A DNA stretch of 64,000 nucleotides, taken from contig JAETXT010000004.1 of assembly GCA_019188255.1 (NCBI GenBank), positions 4,402,001 through 4,466,000 of the forward strand. The letters are read 5' to 3'. Source of the stretch: Verticillium longisporum (Eukaryota; Ascomycota; Sordariomycetes; Glomerellales; Plectosphaerellaceae). The translations under genes and the position numbers were made by a program. Positions 21,626-33,487 of the stretch are shown here, piece after piece (within the stretch, counting starts at the first letter, position 1; every line of letters starts with the position of its first letter). Below the pieces are notes generated by a model. It saw only the letters and a program-made list of their open reading frames with translations, searched no databases and was not told the origin of the DNA.

Positions 21626-21909
21626 TATTAAGAGGGCTTTACTACTTATATAAACCCTATTTTATTACTTTAGCTATACCTAAGAGCTCTAAATAGGTAG
21701 GGTAGATAATATAAGACTTATAATAATTATTATTAATACTATCTCTCTAAATTACTACTACCTACGTAAATTAGATATACCTATCTAATTTACCGATTAC
21801 GTAAACTATAAATTACGTACTCCTAAGAGCTATAAATCCCGGCCCCGGTAATTACTATATTAGTAAATCCTATATAGTAATTACCGCCCTAGGCGATTCC
21901 CTAATATTA
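21626..21909 (-). repeat. 3' LTR of copia relic 1
   Basis: About 284 bases of the same LTR family, strongly C-to-T and G-to-A changed. Confidence 0.78.
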
Positions 21910-24900
21910 GTTTAATACTAGCTCTCTTTTCTTTATAGATAGGATTGCTATAGAACTAATATTAGAAGCTATTACCTGGGTTAATAGCTATTCTAATACG
22001 CTTATAATTCTCTAATCTCTAGTATATTAGATCCCTAGTCTATAAAATAATAAATAAATAAGTAACTAAGTAATAATAGGAGAATAATAGATAGAATAAG
22101 GAAAAACGTAGCTTAATACTACTATTCCTATAGGTGCTAAATCCCTAATCCCTAGCGCTATAGATTAGTCGAACTAGTCGCTAAATAGCTCTCTAAGGAA
22201 ATAAATTAAATTATAATTAAATAATAAGAATAAGCCTTTAAGCCCTTTAATAAAGGAAATAAATAGCTAATTAAATAGCGCTCTTATAATAGCTAGATAT
22301 TAGCTCTTAAAGTATTTAAATCGTTAATTTATTAATTAAAAGTAGAGGAATAATTATTATTAGCCTTTTAATAGGAATAATAGGATTAAATTACTTAAAT
22401 AGGATTAATAGATCCTATTAAATTAGTTTAATAAATACTATATTCTAGGGATTAATATATCTAATTAATAGGTTATAGTAATTTTATTCCTTTTATTTTT
22501 CCTCTTCCCTATATTATATACTTTATTTATAAATTAGCTAGCCTAATCTATTATTTTAGAGCTTTAACGATTAATAAATCCCCCTTTTTATTACTCTCTT
22601 TCTCCTCTCTTTCTCTTTCTCTCTCTCTCGATAATACCTCCTAAGTATAAAGCCCCTATACCTATTACCCCTCCTACTAAGAGAGTAGCTAAATATAAGA
22701 ATATAGTTAATATTAATCGTAGAAGCTATTAATCTAGAGTATAGAGTATATCTATAATAATATCTATAAAGTCCCCTATTTAGAGTATTTAAAGTCTTAT
22801 TTTATTATTAAGTAAACTAAAATTAATATTAATAATATATATTATAATCTAGAGCTTAAGGGCTCTTAATACTTTAAATATACTTCTAAGTATTCTTATA
22901 AATAAATATAAGCTTCTACGATCTCTATTTTCTAATATTTATAGCTCTAATAATTATTATCTTAACTTAATTAGTACTTTTAAGCTTATTATAAAGTTTT
23001 TAAAAGCTTAGGATATAAAGAATAAGCTAATAAGCTCCTTTCTCTAATATTTCCCTAATTATCTAATTATATAATCTATTAATAGGGGATATAGGATATA
23101 GAGAAATAATATACTATTATTAAAAGTATATTATCGATTATTAAAGAGGAGGAGGCTAAAGGGGGTAACGACCTTAATAAAGACCTAGATAGTCTTAGTA
23201 ATATAGAGCATAAGGCGGCTAAGCGTACTACTACTCTATAGCTCTTCGATTACCTATAATAGGACTCTCTTAAGTAATTAGGCTTAGAGTCCTCGGACTC
23301 TAAGGCCTAATCTATTCTTTAAAGCTATTACTTTATTATTTTATTACTCTTAGAGTATTTATTCTTAAGCTTTATTAATTACTTTTAATATTATTTACTT
23401 TTACCCTTTAATTATTCTTTTCTTAATATTTAATTTATCTTTTAATCTTAATTATAATTTTATTAAAGCTTATTAGCGCTTCTAGTATTTAATTTAGTAT
23501 TCCTTTAATTATTAAATCTATAAAGTTATTATTTCTAGCGATTTAATAAATTTTATCGATTTCGTATTCTTTATAGCTTTATTATAATACTATAAGATCT
23601 ATTATTAAGTATTTTTCTATTATTATATTTAATTAAATTAAATATTAATAGAGCGAATAGCTATTAATATAGATAATTATCTATAGGAATAGTAATTCTA
23701 AGTATTTATAGATCTCTTAGAGTATCTATTTAAGGATATAAGCTATATTAAAGCTATTAATTATATTATAGATTTCGCTAATTAGAATTAAATATATAAT
23801 TTATTTATATTTAATAGATTATTAATAGAGGATATTACTATATATTATAAAGGCGTTCTCCTAATCGTTAGAACGTTTATTACCTAGGAGGATAATAAAC
23901 CTAATCTATAAATTAAAGTCCTTATTATTAATAAAGGAGCTATTAATAAATATATAAAATTAGGCTATTAAGAGATCTAAGTATATATAATTTAAGCTAT
24001 AGCCTATATTAATAATCTACTATTATATATATTTATTAAGCTATTTAAAGTTATTCTCTTATAGATTCTTAGCTTAGGCTATAATAGAGAAATTAAAGGC
24101 TGCTTCTAGTTAATAGGTTAAAGTAATATAAGTATTATAAGCTCTCTAGGCGATATATTCCTATTCTAAGCTTACTATCCCTAGGGTTACTAGCTCTAGG
24201 CGATTACTTTAGCCTTTCTATTAAATTATAAGATCTTTAGTTCTAACTTTAATAATATAGCTATTAAAGACGCTATTAGATCCTATATTAAGGATAGAAG
24301 TAGGCTTTACTTAGAAGCTAGTACTTTTAAGCTCTATTTATTCCTTTTATATAAACGTAGGCTCTCTAAGGTTAAAGGTATTATTAATCTATATTCCGAT
24401 TAGTCTAAAGCTCTCTCTAGCTCTAGTTAGAAGTAAATATAGATTATAGCCTATTAGAATAGTATTTAAGCGCTCTTTATAGTAGTATTAATAGGTTATA
24501 AACTAATAGAGACCTAATTCTATAATACTATAGAGTAGCTTTATAATATAGAAGACGATTCTATTAGGGTATCTATATTATAGCTCCTTAGGAATATATA
24601 GGAGAATATTATATAATAGATCTATAGCGCTCTAAATATAAGCTTAATTAATATTATAGAATATTAACTAATAGCTATATTACTATAGTATTAGAGTAAT
24701 TACTAGGATTAGTTATTAGCTATAGTATATAATCGTAAGCGATTATATTAATAGGGTTATCTTCTCTTAATTACTATATCCTTAAACTACTAGTTTTAAT
24801 TTCTTATATAGGGCTTAAAGGAGGCCTTTTACCTCTCTTATAAGCTAGTATCTAAAGATCTTAATATTAGGAAATACGGATCTCCTAATTAGTATAATTA

Positions 24901-27403
24901 CTCTAGCTACTAGGAGTAAATCGATTTCCTCTTAATTAAACTATTTAAATAGCTTCCTAGGGGTTACTATTCTACCTTTATTATATAGTTTAATAGCTAG
25001 GTTATAACCCTATTACTCCCTTTTAATAATAAATTAATATTCGATCTATAAAGTCCTAGTTATATTACTCTTACGATCTATAAAAGCTACTTATAATAGA
25101 TTTATAGCGTTTATTAACTTCTTAAATCTCCTATATCGTTATAATAGAATTAGCTCTAAATACTTAAATAGTTCTAGGGTCTCTAGAGTTCGGACTACTA
25201 TTATCTCCCTAGTCTCCTAATCTAGCGATCTATTATATAGCTTAATATATATTCCTATAAACTCTATTAAGCTATTAATTATATCGACTATAATCGCTAT
25301 ATTAGAAACCGATATAACCTTATAAAGATTAATCTATTTCTCCTATTCTTAGAATATAAGAATATTACTTCCTAGCTCTAGTAATCTTAATAGTAACTAT
25401 TTAGTATTTAATCTATTATAGGTATTAAGAGTATTATTAACCTTCCGTTTAGCGATTATTTACTAAAGCTCCGCTATCGTTTTATTAACTACTTTAGTAT
25501 ACTATACTTAGATTGTAATAAGTACTAAATTAATAGTAATCCTAGGTATCGCCCTAAATATAAGTAATATAGGCATTAATCTATTAAGCTTAGTAATATC
25601 GTTTATTATCTTTATAGCTCCTTAAAATAGTAATTCTAGGCTTATATTATAAGACTCTATTTTTAAGATCTTATATACTCTATATATCGGCTTATAATAG
25701 CTCTTAACCTTATTAATTAATTAATAGGCTTTTATAGGGATCTAATAGTAAGTTATATCTAGGAGGCGTACTTCTACCCTAAACTCTATAGAAGTAAAGT
25801 TCGTTCTAGTATTAATAGTTACGATATTTAGAGGCATAAGGTATATATCTAATTAATACCTCTTAAAAGCTTCCTATATTATATAAACTATAAAATTAAG
25901 AATAAAAGTTATAGATTAGAATCCTATATTTATATTAATTATATAAAGAATAAGCTTTCTATCTAAATATATAATATCGATTAAAATCTTATAATTAAAG
26001 TCGATATTTAATTTTAAAATAAATTTAAAGTATTATAGAGACTTCCCTTTAATCTAATAATAATAATAGAAATAGTTTATTAGCTCTAGAATATCCTAAT
26101 TTATATTATAGTCTATTCTCTAGAGTAAATTCTATAGCTTCTCTATAGATAAATAACTAAATTATTTATAAATATATCGGAGCTCTACTTCTATTAAAAA
26201 TACTACTCTATTGCTCTCTATCCCTATTATATATATAATCCTAGCGCTAATATAAGTCTTCATATCTAGGAAGAACTATAAATAGCCCTATTTATAAAAA
26301 ATAAGTATATACTCTTAGATCTCCTTAATATACTTTACTAGCTTATTATATATATTATCTAAATAGATTCTAAGATTATCTATATCCTTAATATAAAGTA
26401 GGAATAAAGTATCTATTAGGACGATAAAGAATATAATCCTCCTAATTAATATTAGAATAGTAATCTCCTCTATTATAGAAATAGGATTTCCTATTCTAAA
26501 TCTTATTCTAGCCCCTATTCCTTATTTATTAATTATTAAGCTTAATATTAAAGCTATTAGGGCCTTTATTTATAAAGCTCCTATTATAGAAACTAATATT
26601 ATACCTATATTAAGGATAATATTATATTATATAGAAGTACTATTAATTTAATATTAAATAAAGAGCTACTTTATTAAAGCTATTATTTTAGCTTTCGAGC
26701 TACTCCCCCTAATTCTATATTAGAACGACTTATATATTAGGAAATATATAATATAAGTATTTATTAGTTTATTCTTAGGATTAGATTTATAAATATTATC
26801 TACTTTTAGTTTATTAGAAATAGGAATATCTAATTCTAAGCTCTTAATAGGTTCTATTATTATTAAAAACTAATAATATCCCTTCTATTAATCCCTATAT
26901 ACTTCTTATATATATTTCTATTACTTTTTCGAGTATTATTATTCCTTAGGAGAGTACTTTATTAATCTATAATCTAGTTTAGAGTATATCTAATATTTAC
27001 GAATTCTAGATAATTAATAATTATTAATTCTATATACTAACTATTATTTACGATCTCCCCTTCTATTAGCTTAGTAATATCTACTCCTATAATATCTATT
27101 AATATAGAAGTACTTAGGCATTCTAGTATTCTCCTCTACTTTTAATATACTCTTAAGCTATATAGATAATATATTAAAAGATCGCTCTAGCTTTATTAAT
27201 ATAATCTTTAGCTCTAGGACGCTTTAAACTACTTTTAGAGTATTTATATAAAGATAAATCTCTTCCTTAAACGTAAAATTAAATACTTTTTAATATTATT
27301 AAAGCTTATCTAGAAGGATCTAGAGAACTTCTATTTATAGCTTTCCTATATTATTAATTTCTATTATTATAGAATAGAACGTTATTAAGCTCTAATTTAT
27401 ATA
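21626..27403 (-). mobile_element. Ty1/copia retrotransposon relic 1 (RIP-decayed, 5' end lost)
   Basis: The 3' LTR lies at 21626-21909 (284 bases), and the coding strand is minus. Going leftward from ~25.3 kb, stop-ridden but recognisable copia reverse transcriptase is read, with the PLYxIxExG block at about 24525-24545. RNase H follows to ~23.5 kb (the TDSSF/NNKDL and SIKYK-type blocks near 23.9-23.7 kb). Nearly all C in CA context is lost on both strands and stops are everywhere. The right side is cut at 27403 by a pogo-type element; what follows that element is not the rest of this copia copy. Between RNase H and the LTR, on the opposite strand, is a C/T-rich tract and a short basic reading frame (22634 onward). 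Confidence 0.8.
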
Positions 27404-29260
27404 ACGTACATGTACAGTGAGTGGGCCAGTACAGTGAGTGGACCACTTTCGCGTCATTCTCCAAACTTCAACATTCCACCTTACTTTTCTCTACAACCAG
27501 TCATGGAAACACCTTCTCAAGACAGTCAGCTATTCCTTGCCCGTCAAGCAATGGAAAAAGATCCAGGGTTAAGCGCCCGACGTGCTGCAGCCATCTACAA
27601 TGTCAGCCGAACGACTCTCGTTCGCCGCCAGAACGGCACCCCATCCCGAAGCGAAATCACATCCAAATTAAAGAAATTAACAATGCTAGAAGAGCAAACG
27701 ATTGTCGAATACATACTAGACCTAGATTCCCGATCATACCCCCTCGGTTGGATAGTGTTGGAGATATGGCGAATGTCCTGCTGGCGGCGCGCGACGCGCC
27801 ACCCGTCGGACCGCGATGGGCTTCAAGATTCGTCAAACGACAACCTGCGCTCCGGACGCGTATCTTTCGAAAGTACGACTATAAGAGGGCCCAATGCGAA
27901 GATCCCGACGCGATAAACGCGTGGTTTACGCTCGTACGTAACATGGTCGCGAAGTACGGCGTGACGGACGAAGACACCTATAACTTCGATGAGACCGGTT
28001 TCCAAATGGGCGTTATCGCTAATGGAATGGTTGTTACAAACTCTGAAAGACGTTCTAACGTTAAGATGAGACAGCCGGGTAATCGGGAATGGGTTACAGT
28101 GATCCAGGGCGTTGGCGCGACCGGATTCTGTGTCCCGCCATACATCGTTGTTGCGGGTAAATTTCACCTCTCGTCATGGTACGAAGAAGACGCGTTTCCT
28201 CGCGACTGGAAGGTCGCAACCTCTCCAAACGGCTGGACTACGAATGATATTGGTCTCGATTGGATTCGGCACTTCGACCAACATACAAGGTCGCGTACTT
28301 CGGGCGCATTTCGCATTCTCATCCTAGACGGCCACGAAAGCCACCACTCCGCCAAATTCGAGCTTTACTGTAAGGAGAATAAGATCATTACACTTTGTAT
28401 GCCTCCTCATTCGTCCCATCTACTCCAACCTCTCGATGTCGGCTGTTTTGGACCGCTGAAGAAAGCGTACGGTCGGCAAATTGAGATGAAGATGAAGGCA
28501 GGTACAAACCATATCTCCAAGGAGGACTTCTTCCCAGCTTTTTACGGCATTCCAGAATTCTATGACAGAAAAAAACATCCAGGGAGGTTTTCAAGGGGCT
28601 GGACTTACCCCCATGACCCAGAAGCAGTCCTTTCAAGGCTGGATGTGAAATTAAAGACACCAACGCCGCCAGGAACGTCTTCTGGACTCCCTAAGCCATG
28701 GGTGTGTAAGACTCCTACAAACCCGATTGAAGCCACTTCACAGTCCGAATTCATTAAGAATCGAATCTCCCGACACCAGGGAAGCTCACCAACATCAATG
28801 CTTCAGGCTATCGACCAATACACGAAGGGTACACACAAGATAATGCACCAGTTCGTCCTAATGGACGCAAGGCTCAAGATACTTGAAAGCGAGAATGCTA
28901 CCCTTAGCCGACGTCGGAGAGCTAAAAAGTACGTCTCAGGGAAGGAGGGAGTATGACTCTAGGTGATGGACAAGACCAGATTGCCCAGAAGGAGGTAGAT
29001 GTTCAGATGAGGGAGGAAACGAGGCAGAATCCGGGTCGCGCGACTCGGGCTATACCGAAGAAACGGACCTGTGGCACCTGTGGAAATACTGGCCATAACG
29101 CGAGAACTTGTCAGATGACTATATTATCTTCTGAATAAGGTAATGGGGCGTGATTTCAATTGATTTCCTATGTTTTTGTTTAGTTCTGGGTTGGAATGTT
29201 TGTCGGGTCGAGGTGAGGTGGTCCACTCACTGTACTGGCCCACTCACTGTACATGTACGT
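27404..29260 (+). mobile_element. Pogo/Fot-type DNA transposon copy A, not RIP-mutated
   Basis: 1857 bp with 43-bp perfect terminal inverted repeats starting ACGTACATGTACAGTGAG, flanked by TA on both sides, the target duplication of Tc1/mariner-pogo elements. Each inverted repeat contains two tandem copies of a CAGTGAGTGG-type motif. Base composition is normal and CA/TG dinucleotides are common, in contrast to both flanks, so it inserted after RIP. It is nearly identical to the inverted copy at 39137-40994. Confidence 0.95.
27503..29138 (+). pseudogene. Pogo-type (DDE, CENP-B-like) transposase, frameshifted, copy A
   Basis: Cut-and-paste transposase of about 545 codons if unbroken. N-terminus METPSQDSQLFLARQAM leads into a psq-type helix-turn-helix (LSARRAAAIYNVSRTTLVRR). 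The DDE catalytic region shows YNFDETGFQMG, ILILDGHESHHS and LDVGCFGPLKKAYG, giving the three Asp. A Cys-knuckle CGTCGNTGHNARTC (CX2CX4HX4C) lies near the C-terminus at ~29065-29115. Frame is lost at a C-run near 27740, at a T-run near 28538, at a C-run near 28606 and near 28930. The long 511-codon frame from 27421 is therefore a mosaic: its first ~110 residues and a ~30-residue middle segment are out of frame. Comparison with the element at 42913-44771 shows each break. Confidence 0.85.
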
Positions 29261-29602
29261 TAGAGGATAACCTTTTAATTATAGATCCTAAATATATATT
29301 TTAAAATAACTTTCTTATTAATATCTAGGATCTTATTAAAAGGAATATAATCCTTTTTCTAAATATAGCTATTATTTATAATAGTATAGGCCTTTAATTA
29401 AAGAGTTTTAATTAATTTATTCTATATTTAAGATTAGATTATAAAGCTAGATTTCGAAAAAGTAGCTTAGGATAATTAATTTATATAATAACCTTATAAT
29501 AATTATAATTTACTCTAAGAATAGCTATATTAAAAATAGATTTATAATTCTTAGATTCCTAAAATACAACCTCTTTTAAAATTAAAAGAAATTATTTAAA
29601 TA
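29261..29602. repeat. RIP-decayed segment identical to inverted copy at 38795-39136
   Basis: About 340 AT-rich bases directly after copy A are, as far as I can read, identical to the reverse complement of the bases directly before copy B. The match begins TAGAGGATAACC and ends TTATTTAAATA. After 29602 the sequence changes abruptly to copia relic 2. Confidence 0.85.
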
Positions 29603-32600
29603 AGTTATATTAAAGTAATTAAGAAAGCAATAATAGAGTTTTAGTAAATAATCGTTAAATAAAAGGTTAATAATACTCTTAATATTTATAATAGACTAGA
29701 TATTAAATAGTTATTATTAAGATTACTAGAACTAGGAAGTAACGTTTTTATATTCCGAGAGCGGGAGAAATAGACTAATCCCTATAAAATTATATTAATT
29801 TCTAATATAATAATTATAATCGAAATAATTAATAGCTTAATAGAGTTTAAAGGAATATATATTAAACTATATAATAGATCGCTAGATTAAGAGATTAGGG
29901 AGATAATAGTAATCCGAACTCTAGAGATCCTAGAACTATTTAAGTACTTAGAGCTAATTCTACTATGATAATATAAGAGACCTAAGAAGTTAATAAACGC
30001 TACGAATCTATTATAAATAGCTTATATAGATTATAAGAATAATATAACTAGGACTTTATATATCGAATATTAATTTATTATTAAAAGGGAATAATAGGGT
30101 TATAATTTAGTTATTAAACTATATAATAAAGGTAGAATAATAACCCCTAAGAAGCTATTTAAATAGTCCGATTAGGAGGAAATCGACTTACTCCTAATAA
30201 GTAGAATAATCGTATTAATTAGGAGATCCGCATTTCCTAGTATTAAGATCTTTAAATACTAGCTTATAAAAGAGGTAAAAGGCCTCCCTTAAGCCCTATA
30301 TAAGAAGTTAAAATTAATAGTTTAAGGATATAATAACTAGGAGAAGATAACCCTATTAATATAATCGCTTATAATTATATACTATAGCTAATAACTAATC
30401 CTAGCAATTACCCTAATATTATAATAATATAGCTATTAATTAATACTCTATAATATTAATTAAGCCTATACCTAGAGTACTATAGATCTATTATATAACG
30501 TTCTCCTATATATTCCCAAGGAGCTATAATATAGATACCCTAATAGAATTATCTTCTATATTATAAAGCTACTCTATAGTATTATAGAATTAGGTCTCTA
30601 CTAGTTTTTAATCTATTAATATTATTATAGAGAGCGCCTAAATGCTATTCTAATAGACTACGATCTATATTTACTTTTAACTAGAGCTAGAGAAAGCTTT
30701 AGATTAATCGGAATATAGATTAACGATACTCTTAACCTCGGAGAGCCTATATTTATATAAAAGGAATAAATAGAGCTCGAAAGCGCTAGCTTCTAGGTAA
30801 AGCCTACTTCTATCCTTAATATAGGATCTAATAGTATCTTTAATAGCTATATTATTAAAGTTAGAACTAAAGATCTTACGATTTAATAGAAAGGCTAAGG
30901 TAATCGCCTAGAGCTAGTAATTCTAGGGATAGCGAGTTTAGAATAGGAATATACCGCCTAGAGAGCTCGTAGTACCTATATTACTTTAACCTATTAACTA
31001 GAGGTAGCATTTAATTTCTCTATTATAGCTTAAGCTAAGAATTTATAGGAGGACGATTTTAAATAGTTTAATAAACGTATATAATAGTAGATTATTAATA
31101 TAGGCTATAGCCTAAATTATATATACTTAGATCTCTTAATAGCCTAATTTTATATATTTTATTAATAGCTCCTTCGCTAATAATAAGGACCTAAATTTAT
31201 AGATCGGATTTATTATCCTCCTTAATAATAAACGTTCCTACGATTAGGAGAACGCCTTTATAGTATATAGTAATATCCTCTATTAATGATCTATTAAGTA
31301 TAAATGAGTTATATATTTAATTCTAGCTAGTAAAATCTTTAATATAATTAATAGTTTTAATATAGCTTATATCCTTAAATAGATACTCTATAAAATCTAT
31401 AAATACTTAGAACTATTACTCCTATAGGTAATTATCTATATTAATAGCTACTCGCTCTATTAATAGTTTATTTAATTAAATACGATAATAGAGAAATACT
31501 TAATAATAGATCTTATAATATTATAGTAAAGCTATAAAGAATACGAAATCGATAAAATTCATTAGATCGCTAGAAGCGATAACCTTATAGATTTAATAAC
31601 TAAGAGAGCGCTAAACTAAGTATTAGAAGCATTAATAAGCTCTAATAAAGTTATAATTAGGATTAAAAGATAAATTAAATATTAAGAAAAGAGTAATTAA
31701 GGGGTAAAAGTAAATAATATTAGAAGTAATTAATATAGCCTAAGAATAGGTACCCTAGGGGTAATAAAATAGTAAAATAATAGCTCTAAAGAGTAGACTA
31801 GGCCTTAGAGTCTAAGGACTCTAAGCTTAATTACTTAGGAGAGTCCTATTATAGGTAATCGAAGAGCTATAGAGTAGTAATATATTTAGCCGCTTTACGC
31901 TCTATATTATTAAGACTATCTAAATCTTTATTAAGGTCGTTACCCCCTTTAGCTTCCTCCTCCTTAATAATCGATAATATACCTTTAATAATAGTACGCT
32001 ATTTCTCTATATCCTATATCCCCTATTAATAGATCGTATAATTAGATAATTAGGGAAATGCTAGAGAAAGGAGCTTATTAGCTTATTCTTCTTATCCTAG
32101 GCCTCTAAAAACTTTATAATAGGCTTAAAGGTATTAACTAGGCTAAGATAATAATTATTAGAGCTATAAATATTAGAAAATAGAGATCGTAAAAGCTTAT
32201 ATTTATTTATAAGAATGCTTAGAAGTATACTTATAATATTAAGAGCCCTTAAGCTCTAGATCGTAATATATACTATTAATACTAATTTTAGTTTATTTAT
32301 TAATAAGATAAGATTTTAAATACCCTAAATAGGGGACTTTATAGATATTACTATAAATATACTCTATACCCTAGATTAATAGCTCCTATAATTAATACTA
32401 ATTATATTCTTATACTTAGCTATTCTCTTAGTAGGAGGGGTAATAAGCGTAGGGGCTTTATACTTAGGAGGTATTATCGAGAGAGAGAGAGAGAGAAAGA
32501 GAGGGAGAAAGAGAATAGTAAAAAGGGGGATTTATTAATCGTTAAAGCTCTAAAATAGTAGATTAGGCTAGCTAATCTATAAATAAAGTATATAATATAG

Positions 32601-33487
32601 AGAAGAGGAAAGGTAAAAGGAATAAAGTTACTATAAACTATTAACTAGATATATAGATCCTTAGAATATAGTATTTATTAAACTAGCTTAATAGGATCTA
32701 TTAATCCTATTTAAGTAGTTTAATCCTATTATTCCTATTAAAAGGCTAATAATAATTATTCCTCTACCCTTAATTAATAAATTAGCGATTTAGATACTTT
32801 AGGAGCCTATATCTAGCTATTATAAGAGCGCTATTTAGTTAGCTATTTATTTCCTTATTAAAGAGTCTAAAAGCCTATTCCTATTATTTAATTATAATTT
32901 AATTCGTTTCCTTAGAGAGCTATTTAGTAGCTAGTTTAATTAATCTATAGCGCTAAGGATTAGGGATTTAGCGCTTATAGGAATAGTAATATTAAGCTAT
33001 ATTTTTCCTTATTCTATCTATTATTCTCCTATTATTACTTATTTACTTATTCATTTATTCATTTTATAGATTAGGATAGTAGATCTAATACGCTAGAGAC
33101 TAGAGGATTATAAGCGTATTAGAATAGCTATTAACCTAGGTAATAGAGCCCGATATTAGTCCCTTAAGTAATCCTATCTATAAAGAAAAGATAGCTAGTA
33201 TTAAACTAATATTAGGGGATTACCTAGGTCGGTGATTACTATATAGGATTCACCGATATACTAATTACCGGGGCTGGGATTCACAGCTCTCAGGAGCACG
33301 TAATTCATAGCTAATATAATCGGTAAATTAGATAGGTATATCTAATTCACGTAGGTAGCAGTAATTTAGAGAGATAGTATTAATAATCATTATAAGCCTT
33401 ATATTACCTACCCTACCTATTTAGAGCTCTCAGGCATAGCCAAAGTAATGAATCAGGGTTCATATAAGTAGTAAAGCTCTCTTAATA
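29603..33487 (+). mobile_element. Ty1/copia retrotransposon relic 2 (5' half missing)
   Basis: Plus-strand relic inverted relative to relic 1. It starts abruptly inside the pol region (homologous to about 25.5 kb of relic 1). Reverse transcriptase blocks continue, including PLYxIxExG near 30560-30590, then RNase H near 31.0-31.6 kb. The 3' LTR is at 33207-33487 (281 bases). The LTR retains many CA/TG sites (for example GGGATTCACAGCTCTCAGG), so it is less decayed than the interior. 5' LTR, gag and integrase are absent. A purine-rich tract (32476-32520, GA repeats) marks the antisense basic frame seen in all three relics. Confidence 0.8.
33207..33487 (+). repeat. 3' LTR of copia relic 2, least RIP-mutated copy
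   Basis: 281 bases, reverse complement of the other three LTRs; it keeps the most CA/TG dinucleotides. Confidence 0.8.
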
